A stretch of DNA of 64,000 nt, from contig NMRA01000208.1 in assembly GCA_002633005.1 (NCBI GenBank), forward strand, positions 338,584 to 402,583, written 5' to 3'. Positions 11,106-22,300 of the stretch are shown here, piece after piece. The notes under the pieces are model-generated. The model searched no databases. It was not told the origin of the DNA and saw nothing but the letters and a program-made list of their open reading frames with translations. The DNA comes from Phoronis australis (taxonomy: Eukaryota > Phoronida > Phoronidae). Numbering within the stretch: position 1 is the first letter of the stretch; each line of letters starts with the position of its first letter. A program made the translations under genes and the position numbers.

Positions 11106-13383
11106 ATAGTACGACATTGTCTTAGTGGGTCACATTAGTTTGTAAGTGGAATGTCTGCCACTTTTTCTATTTGATTTTTTAGGGATGGTACTTTAATTTG
11201 CGTGATTTTGTCGCTTACCTCAGCTTGTTATGTGAATTAGTGATTGGTTGGAACTGCTAACTGCATTTCAAATTTCACTAAGCACGTAAATCCACAGTTG
11301 GGATCTGCATTTATTAATATGCCAGACTCCATTGAGGGGTAAAATTTATTTGAAATTAATCTGAGGCAAATACAACAATGAAACATTAACTCAGGAGCTA
11401 ATTGGCCATTACAGATTAAAATCTAAATCTAAACGTGTTGAATAACAATATTTGTAAGTACTAATATTGTCTAGTCTCTAGCTAATTTGTCACAAATTGC
11501 CGTACTAGTAAGTACTTCATATTAGCACATGTAACCTTGGATAACTCGTCACCGTCAAGTTTGCGAAAAAAGGATTTTGACATCTGAAATGCGATCTTTA
11601 TACATTGTACTGGCATAGTGGTAGTGGCCGGGGAGATCAATTTCCACATTGATTTCTGGTAAGACTGTGTAGTTTCATAAGTTCAGATAGGTTGTTTTCG
11701 TCATGATTTGTGTGTCAAATATAATTTCATTGCATGGCCAAATGATCTTTGCCATGACTATCAGTAAAATTCGAACAAGATTTCTTGTGTCCGTTGAAGA
11801 TAACTTGTGCGAAAAATTTTGGATTCTGGTTTTGAGCGACGAATTTGCGAAAACAAGTTGACTTAAAAGTAAACGTAACTGCAAACTTTTACATATAAAT
11901 GGATGGGCGTGTAATCAGGACCAAGGCACATGTAGACCGAGTTATGCAATTATGAATTAAGCAATAACAATTATCTAATCCAAACAAACAATATAATCTT
12001 ATCACTTGTATCTAGGAATATGAATAATTTATCGGATCAAATACACGTGACTACAGGGATATTCCTGTGACCAGATTTGAACCTGTATCTTTTGGCACAC
12101 CTGATGATAAAAGGTGTGCCTTTTTCAAAATAGTTGTGCCCAGCAGATTAAAATCGAGACATATGAAACAGAAATCTCAAGGGCAAAAGATAAGAAAACG
12201 GTCATGTTTCTGACTGGCGTTAAGTTGACTTGAACCTTGCTGCAATGTACTTGCTCCTTTTTATTTTCCATGCACTTATGGCCCAAAGGTGCAGTCCAGG
12301 AATATCCCTGTCACTCTACTTGTGGAGCCAAGTGTGGAATGGGAGAATATACATGTTAAGCAAACTCTGCTTTTTGTTTAGACTTCAAATTTTGCTACTT
12401 GGATTTAAAAACTACTGAGCCGCCAAAAACCTTCCTCGAGGCATTGTGTGCTGCGGTGAATGATGTATTGATGCACAGGAATGGTGTAGTGCAAGTGCTG
12501 CGGTGAATGATGTATTGATGCACGGGAATGGTGTAGTGCAAGTGCCACAAGAAAAAAATGTTTGTTAAGTTCGTTACATACTGGTATTCAATAATTAGTT
12601 GAGGATAAAATGAAAAACCTCAAACACTTGTTCTTGATGCAGACTGGCATTATCGGGTGTTTCTATCACAGATCTATGTCTCTACACTAACTTACTGCAC
12701 TAGAACAGTAAGTTGACTTGTTTTTGAATCAGCATAGTCATGTCTTATTGGTCACGGATGCCCTAAGAAATTGGGAAACCCATTTTGGTCGCCCTATTTA
12801 GAAGTTCTGGATGAATCTCTGTGATTCAACAGTGTAGCCACTACACCACATGTACTCATGGTCAGTACCTTTATGATATTTATTAAATAAATCAATATTT
12901 AAGCACTTAATGATTTGATTAATGTTTTGGTATGGGATCTTTTCTTTTTTTTTTCTCTACCAAATTAGTTTAATGCTAATTCTACAGAAGCTAGGCACCA
13001 TGTTGCCCTCTCTGGTAGTAACCCCCCCCCCGGATGTGGTGTGATTGTGCCGTCATCACAATCACTAACTAGATTCATGGGAGTTTGAATTCTGTCTTGG
13101 TTTTCTATATTATCTTGTCATTTTTATTTTGTGTGCTTTTATTTTTTCATGAACTCATACCGTTCTCTCACACCTTTCACACCACCTCAAACAGTTGACT
13201 CTCTGCTTTTAAATCTGCATATTTACTGCAAAAGTTTAATTTTCTATGTCAATAGTCCAAAACTAAAGTTAACCTTTCACACCGACTGCAAACTCTCCCC
13301 AAAACATTTACATGTCACCATTAGTGTGAAAGGCATCAGGACTGCATCTTGCTTAATGGTTCTTTTCTTCTCTTTGTTATCAG
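11106..13383. other. Non-coding stretch upstream of the SLC36-type gene
   Basis: Probably contains the promoter and any 5' untranslated exons of the transporter gene, since the first coding exon opens with a splice acceptor at 13382-13383. No convincing TATA box or donor was identified. Also present are a short hairpin with GGCACACCT/AGGTGTGCC arms near 12095-12120, a 47-bp tandem duplication (12448-12541) and a poly-C run near 13023. Confidence 0.45.
12448..12541. repeat. 47-bp tandem duplication
   Basis: Two adjacent 47-bp copies beginning GTGCTGCGGTGAATGATG start at 12448 and 12495. They differ by one base (GCACAGG versus GCACGGG). Confidence 0.95.
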
Positions 13384-13389
13384 ACGATC

Positions 13390-16300
13390 ATGGCACAGAA
13401 GCATGATGAGAATGTGCCCCTCATCTTGCCTCCCCTGGAAGAATCTGACCAGCTTGTGTCTCAGTCTAATAACACACTCATAGAGACATTACCGTACAGC
13501 CCGTCTGTACACGAGAGTCCTACGTTGTCAGGTGGGCCTGGAAGAAGAAACGACAATCCCCATTCCACAAGGTGAGTTATCATTGTTACCTGGAATCCTG
13601 AGGTCTCACAGACATTACATAATCAGTCCTCAGTCGAAAGGTGGGCACATACTAATTCATTTTGACCAAGTTACTCTCATGGTCTAGTCATCAAGTGGCT
13701 GAGGATCTCATATTGAGCAAATAATTCCTCCACTGGGGCTAATTTTCTGCAAAAGCACTTCATTTCCACTAGACTTGGTGCTTCGGAGATATATAAATGA
13801 GGCTGTGAATTGTTGATAAAAATCCCACAAAAGAACAGAAAACATAGAAAATCTCTAACTAAGCAAATCATACTTCTTTGAAGCTAAATGTACCGCCGTC
13901 AAAACTTTTAAATTATCAAGTCACCTTGACAGTTTCATGATGTCATCAGTTGAAACGAGCTTTAACCCCCTGAAGACCCATCTTTGAACACCATTGGTTT
14001 GTTTTTTTTAGATGGTCCCTAGTAGCCTTTGTTTAGTGGCTTTATCACTGCGAACTGGCATTCTTAGTTACCATGACAACACAATGGCTTCAAGTACTTT
14101 AACCTGAAAATAACTGCCTGTATTTTTTGAGTTTGAAGTGGTTCTGAGTAGGAGTTAAAACTGTTACATGACATCATTCTTACTTCCAATTGTTTTAGAA
14201 CGTCTTTTATGCAACTTCAGTGAAGGATTAAGAAACAAATTATTGAATTGAGCTGTTCTGACAATTGTATGACGCTTGAATCACAATCATGCTAACATCG
14301 AGTTAGCCTCCATTGTTGTTTGCTGAATGTGTGACAACAACTTGTCATGTGCTCAAACACTGTTTCCAGTTCATGTCACTGACATTTATCGAGGTACGGT
14401 TTACACAATAAAAATTTAAGGTATATGTTATAGTGGTATTTTGAATGGATTATTCCATTTTGCCAATAAAACTTGACAATAGGTATGTTAAGTAAGTTGT
14501 TAAAACTGTCAATCAGGGCTGGGTTGCATAAATCTTCAAATTTATCTGCGGTATGAGTTTGATTGTTGTATGACATCAGGTGCATTGTTCAACAATAACA
14601 ACGTGGCAGATGATAATGCGACCTCATTGTTGCTATGCAGCGTATAACTTTATGCAACTGGGCCCAGATGTTGTTATTAGTTATTTCAGTCTGTTGTCTT
14701 GACTTGTTTATTGAATGTGTAATAATATCATATGGCAGTTGAAGAATGCATTACAACCACTGTAGTCTAATCTGGCCTTGGATTGTCAATTTCTTTGCCC
14801 ACATGTTAATACATTCCAAATGGTTTTCCCATCAGACTATTGGTGAAAGTATGTCTTATTTTGAATGACGGTTTCGCTGCTTACTACCACCCTCTGTAGT
14901 CAATGCTCAGTAGCCTGGTAGTACGGTAGACTCACTAGATCTATAACCATGGAGACACCATGACTTCAATTCCCCGTCCACATGGACTGTTGTTCTCAGT
15001 ACTTTTTGTGGAATTCTCTATGAAGCCTCTCCTTTACTCATTTACACTGTTTGCATTAGATCTAGTGTGAACAAAACTTTGTGACTGGCAAAGTGTGGAT
15101 GGTTCTTTTATAACGCATGTATTTAAATAGCATGAACACGGTTTTGAATTATGTGATTTGCAAACGTAATATGAATGCTGACGTATCTATACTAAACCTG
15201 TGTAATAATGTTGAGTTTCATTTCAGTAATGTCCAAGCAATGATGAACCTACTGAAGGGAAATATTGGCACTGGCATACTTGCTATGCCTGTTGCAGTGA
15301 AGAACGCTGGGCTCCTGGTGAGGGCGCTAGCTGTTATTACATCCACAAGTATACTCGGTCTATGATTGTAGTTTTGGTTTGCGATAGGGGTTCAACTCGG
15401 CGTTTCAGTCTTTTAATGAACCAAGGTAGCTTTTTTAATTAAAACATAATGATAAAGGATATGGACTGAATGAACTTCATATATTGTTTCAACAGTATGA
15501 TCTGCCGCTGCCGCTAAGTGGATTTATTCCAGTTTGAACGGCTTGACTTAGTTAGTTTCATGTGGGTCTTTAAGAAAATGTGTTACCAAAAGTAAAAACT
15601 CTTCAATTTGGGACAGTGAAAATTTAATTATTTTGCCCAAGGTCAGAGCTTGTCCCAAATTCTAGAACCAGGTGGCATTGGCCATCCCAAATTTCAAGAA
15701 TCACTCTATAGATCGAATGCCTGAATACAGAAAATTCAATTTTTTGGGAGTTTCCGTGTCCCAAATTCTAGAGACTAACCACCCAAATTAGAGAATTTTT
15801 ACCTTACCTTATCAGCAAGTTTGTGCATTTAGCCAACTGTCTACAGAACTACAGAATAACAGTTTTTTAAAACTTTATTTTCTGGCCAAAGTAGAACTCC
15901 AGTAGAATTTTCTTTGGGCTTTTTGGCAACCTGCCATTTACTGGGTCACATGACCATCTCTGTTTAATAAAATTATGGCTGCTGTTTACCTGCTGATTTG
16001 GACCCCATACCTTGATGGGAGTGGCCCGAAGTTGGTCCTTAGTCACAATAGTTGTAATTTGTGGGCTTGCAAGGAACTGACATATCATTATGAGATTAAG
16101 CTCTACAATTATATGAGTTGTTATGGCATCTCATTTTATTCGCCAATTAAGGTCCCAACCGATATTGAATAGTGGTTGGAAATAATTGAAAGTTTTTGAC
16201 ATCCAGCTACTGCCGTGTGTAATTTTTGCCTTTTTGTGTCTGCTTCTGTCAGTCTGTGTAAGCACCGAGTTCATGACGCTTGACTGATGTGTTAACTATA

Positions 16301-19300
16301 AAAAAGAATACGACAACACAAATAATGCATTTCCATTAGGTTCAAGCACGTTTTGAACTCTCTTGTGACAATTTTAGTATTTTCATATTTCATTTTTGGC
16401 ATCCGCTTTTCTGTCTGCCAAACGGTTTGAAACCCGACTCGTGTTGGCATTTGGACAGTTTTGACTTTTACTCTGCCCTGTAGTGACAACTTCATGTTTT
16501 TGTATTTGGTGAAGGATTTATATGAAACTTGATAGATAAGATTTTATCCTGAAGAGAAAAGCAATGCTTGTTTTTGGAAAGTTCCGACTTGTGATGTGCC
16601 CCATCATAATGGCAGTTATGTTTAAATTAATTATTCACTTTTACTATCAGCTTCTCCATCTGCCAAACATCAAGCCAAATGAGTTTCTATTAAGATTATC
16701 ATTACTGGCATCAATTACCAAATGGGTGTGACTCGTGCGCTTACCCTAGTGGTTATTTTTGTTTCAGTTTTACTTGCGACAATCTCAATATCCATCAGGA
16801 TTACATTCCAGATGACTGCGTGCAGTAGTCTCAATAACGCTCACTCTTGAAAAAATCAACCCCCTTTTAAATTTCTGCCATTTGTTGTGCAGATGGTGGG
16901 TACATAGCAACACTCTAAGTTGGTTTTGTTATATATGGCAATATGTAATTGTGTTTTGCTTGTTTATTTAGGTTGGTGGTGTTGGTGTGATAATTATTGG
17001 CACAATCGCTGTACATTGTATGCATATATTGGTGAAGTGTAGCCATGATCTCTGTCACAGGTAATGATTATATAGAACTCAATAAAATCTGGTCTTGTCT
17101 CTAAAGTCAATCCTGTAAACTAAAGCTGATAATTATATTTTATTAGTTCGTTAAAGGTTTATTGAGGGCTGTTTAGGTGACATGACAGTGGCAAGTGTCG
17201 AGTGTTTTGATGTATTTTTCACAAATAAGTCACATTCTTTTTTTTCTGTAGCTATTCTGTGGTTGGAATAGAGCTCGAGGTATAGTTACTTTTGGACTAA
17301 CGTAGCCTGCTTCATTCTTATTACATCTTAAAATATGGTGGGTTATTTTTTACCGACCACTGTTACAGGTACTCAGTTAAAAGCCCCCAGGGCTCCGTTT
17401 CATTTTACTCTTAACTTGAGACCGAAATAACAATGCTGTCATTCCATCCGACGTCATGTTGCGCTTGTTGAACAATGCTCTTGTCGTTAATCGAGCTTGA
17501 GACTTAAACTCATGAAACGGAGCCCTAGTCCACTGTTTTTACCACTTTTTACATTGTGCAACTTTAATCTGCTGCTTAATAACTATGACAAGTAACAGTT
17601 TTCGTTCTTGTAAGTGTCCATCTTTTGCTGCACAATTCAGTCCTTGTCTCATGCTTAGTATGAGCTTTAGTTGTCACTGTCATGTATTGAATTTCTACCA
17701 GATGTTTATAGTTCCTGTAGCACTTAAATGTATGACTCTTAATCACATGTTACTATGACGTATATCCTTAGCGTGTATAAATAGTTTTCTTGCATGTGTT
17801 TGAGTCACTTGGATGTCGTTTTCTTTAATGCTGAATACTTTGATAATATAACTCTTATATCATTCAATTGGTTTTTATACGTCGTACACCGACGACGTTA
17901 CAGTCACTGCAGTATTTCCTTACTGCATTTGCATAAAAATTGTCATTTTCATGATTAAATTAAGTTTTGCACAATACCCCAATTTTGAGGAAGAACAATG
18001 TATTGTAATGTTTTTGTTTTTAAATTCTTGTAGTTTAATAATTTCAGTTGTTATCATTTAGAAACAATATCGGCCAGTTATCATTAAAGCCTACTCTAAG
18101 TTTAAATTTTGTTTTCTTTCTTGTAGAACTGGTAATACAGCACTTAACTATGGTCAGGCTGTTGAAGAAGCCTTCTGTCTCGGTCCCACCCCACTGAGAC
18201 GCTGCTCAAAGCTGGCCCATCAGTGTGTCAACTTGTTCCTCAATATAACACAGATGGGCTTCTGTTGTGTTTATGTCTTATTTATTGCGGAGAACATCAA
18301 ACAGGTTGGAATTTCATTTCAAGTACATTAAAAGCCAGAAGTATTCAGACAGAATGACATGGATGTCCCTGTCTTGGTAGCTGGGCTGAAACTGAGTTCA
18401 TTGTCAGTTTAGTTTTCTCTCACAACAGAGAATGAGCCATTCTGCAAATAGAATTTTGCCATTCCGATAATTGTTACTAGTCATTTTTCTTTTAACAAAA
18501 TTTGCCGTCATGATGGGGAAAGATCATTTTGTCTAATTACTGTCTTGCACTGCATGTGTCTCTTTTGTTGAAACATTTTATGGCTCACATGTTCTTTTTG
18601 TAACTGTAACTGCAAATATTGAGGCATATGTGTCTATATGTGACACTGCATCTACATCCAGAGTAAGGCACGTACACTTGCATAAAATGCCCAACATGGA
18701 GATTTTTAAAATGACATGTGAATGAAGCTTGGCTTATCCTTATAGAATATTGGATGTTGACGCGTTAACGCTTTGACATTAATTAGTTAATATGTGAAAA
18801 ATACTAAGAATGAATTAAGGCATAAAGGCACACAAAATATTCAGTTTAAAACAATGCTCATATATTTTGGTAGGTGCCCGAATCTATAAATCCAGAGCAC
18901 AGATAGTTTTTGAAAAATGCAGTGTCAGTCTCACGGTCTTTAACACAAGTTTTAAGATTATGTAACATGTCATGTTCTCAACTCTACAAATTAAAAGAGT
19001 TTGTTTCGTAAAAGTTTATGGTTTTATTCTATGTTGCACTCAAAAGGACATCCCTATTTTGAGGGATACGATTTAAATACAAACTGTAATTCCATTAGTA
19101 TTTTGACTATGTTTTAATACTGTAACAACAGAATTAGGAACTATTGTTTAATACTAGAAAAATACCATTAAATATACAACTTGCATAAAAACTTCAGTTG
19201 CATTGTTCTCTCTATATATAGTCAACCGTGGTGCTGCATTAGGTATGAAATTGTTTGCACCATGTTGAGCCACGTTTAAAAATCCCTGAGCCATGTTTAA

Positions 19301-22300
19301 AATCTTCAGCCATGTTTGAACAGCCAGAGTTACAAGACAAATGATTGGAATACAGTTGTGTATTGCTCCGTATTTTAATATATTGCGATGAAAATGATTG
19401 CGACATGTCCAGCAACTGAAAATAACGTGCGACTAAATGTCAGTTGTTTTTCTGAATTAACAGAAAGAAAATTAGGATTTGCACCATGTTTTGTTTTTTT
19501 CTCTGACAGGGAGTTCCCTGAGATATCTTTTGCATGATACCGTGTTGAGACACTGGCAGTTAGGTCTTGTTTTACCCACTTAATATCTATTTTGTGATTA
19601 TCACGGGAGCACTGTGTATTGACGTTCTAATCCAACCTTTACTGGAAGAGGATTTTTGGAGATCATTGTAAAGTTGTTCCTGCTAAATTATACTGTCACT
19701 AGGAAGTTTTATGTGCCTGGCAAATACAACGACTTGAGCGTTTAGTTATCTACTATCTACTGAGTTATCGTGTTATTGTCATTACAGGAGATTATCTGCT
19801 GTTATCAGGCTTTGTATCAGTTGGAAAGTTCTTTAACTCACCCTCACAGTACTCATAGTTATAATATAGGACCCCGGAAATTGGACAATATTTGGCTAAA
19901 TTTAGAACATCATATCTCATAAATGAATGATTGGATTCACGTGAGACTTATAGATACGCTTCATACACTGGTCTGATGTTTGTATGAGGGCCCGTCTAAC
20001 ATCACGTGAAACTTATAGATACGCTTCATATACTGGTCTGATGTTTGTATGAGGGCCCGTCTAACATCACGTGAGACGTATAGATACGCTTCATACACTG
20101 GTCTGATGTTTGTATGAGGGCCCGTCTAACATCACGTGAAACTTATAGATACACTTCATACACTGGTCTGATGTTTGTATGAGGGCCTGTCTAACATCAC
20201 GTGAGACGTATAGATACGCTTCATACACTGGTCTGATGTTTGTATGAGGGCCTGTCTAACATCTAACAGTTGCAGAAAACAGAACGATTATTTCGAAAAA
20301 TGTTACAGGGTTTTTGAGATATCTCTTCATTCATATATTAAAAAATTTATTCATACTTTTCGTTTTCGCTAAAGTTCACTAAAACACATGGTCACATGAC
20401 CAAGTTAATGGGAGATTGCTGGAATACTCTAACTCTAAAGGATTTTTACTTTCACAAAATATGCACTTTTTAGTTAAAATCTACATTTTTTCTAGGTATT
20501 TGGCTAAATACATAAACTTATTGATAAGATCTGACACAATCTTGAATTGGATAGTGCCATCATATTATCTCTTTAACTTCATACGAAGACAAATAATTTC
20601 TGATCATGTTTTTTATTGTTTTAAGAATGATGCTCAAAATTTTAGCAATTTTTTTCAAGATAACTGTGTAGTACAAAGGTTGATAATGATGAAGGCAAGT
20701 TTTTCTCAATGTTTAGTTTTGTGGTGATGTTTGACAAAATAACATTTCCATATCTCTATTGTATCCTGTGCTAAATTATTGGGTGATCATCCTACTGGTT
20801 CAAAATAAACCATGTTCTTTTTGTGTGACACTAAGTTATACTTTTAAGTTAATTCTCTGTTTAATGGCAAGTGTTTTATGAGTTCCATTGGTGCCATCCA
20901 CATGCAGACTTACCCTAGAACAAGTTGTCACTACATTGAGGGCTGTGTGGACACAGCACCCCATTGTTACGTATTACTCCACCGTATCGAGGTGGGGGAA
21001 CTTCTTCTTGGTTAACTTGCGCCACTTGTAATTGCTGTGTGGTCGCAAAATTTGAGCAATGTGGAAGTAATTATCAACGGTTCATTGTCGTGCACAGAGC
21101 GACAACTTCTGCCTTATCCTAGTTTATAGGATATGTGTGTGTAGACGTTCCATTTAAAAGTGGGGTCACAGTTGCATTTATTTTGTGCAACTTGTTCTTG
21201 AAAAAGCTGTATGTGGACAGGACTATAGTCATGACCGTTTATCCAAGCAGGAAGTACACTCTACTAACTAATGTTGTCTCTTTGACTCCAGGTGGTTGAT
21301 GAGTTCCATAGACATGACCCATTCTCCAAGCAAGTCTACATGGCCCTGCTACTTGTCTTCCTCATTCCGTTTGTATTTGTGCGCAAGCTCAAGCACTTGG
21401 CTCCGTTTGCAACGTTTGCCAATCTCTTGACTGTGATAGGACTTATCATCACCTTCCAGTACACAGTGCAAGATCTGCCTGATATTTCAAGTCGAGACGC
21501 ATTCAACTCATGGAGAACACTTCCACTCTTCTTTGGAACAGCAGTCTTTGCCTTTGAAGGAATCAGTTTGGTGCGTGGCTTTTATGTGATGGAACAAGTA
21601 AAACATTGTTAGCAAGACATTTAAAGGAAACTGAACCCTGTTTTGGTGACTTGAACCAATCCTCGTTTTGTCATCTACGAATGCATCATTGGCATACTGC
21701 TTGAGTTATAAACGCAGGATTGAAATAAAGACTAGTACTCCCTATCTCACAGATTGAATATTATAGTTCTTGGTGGATGGTCTTTCTCCACAGTTACCAT
21801 GTAACTCACATAATGCATAGGTTTCGCTTGCCGGTTTAGCACACTTTAAAAAGAGTGTGCAAATTTTGTTTAAAACTTTTGAGTGTTGTCGAGGGTGACG
21901 GAGTATTATTTTGTTGCAGAGAACTGAATAGGAGTTGTTTTTAAATTAATATCTGTTTATAGGCCAAAACAGTGTTTGGTATCCTTTTAAGGAATTCAGA
22001 GTGATCAATAGTGTTATCTTAACTCAAAAGGCCTGATGTAACTGTGGACACCGTACATCCAAATATTCGTGGTTTTGTTTGTACAGCAGCGTGCGATGCT
22101 GGACGGACGCCCACATATGCATTCGTGGGTGCATGAAACGAATATTGTCTTGATTATCAGTTACAAAATTTGAACACTTCACTAGTAGGGGTGAGCCTTC
22201 AGTCTTTGGAAACTTTCTTTGTACCGTAGTATTTGCAAAAAATACGCCATGCAGTCTTCCTTCCTTTGGCTGGATATTCTTACAAACACGTAGTTGCTTA

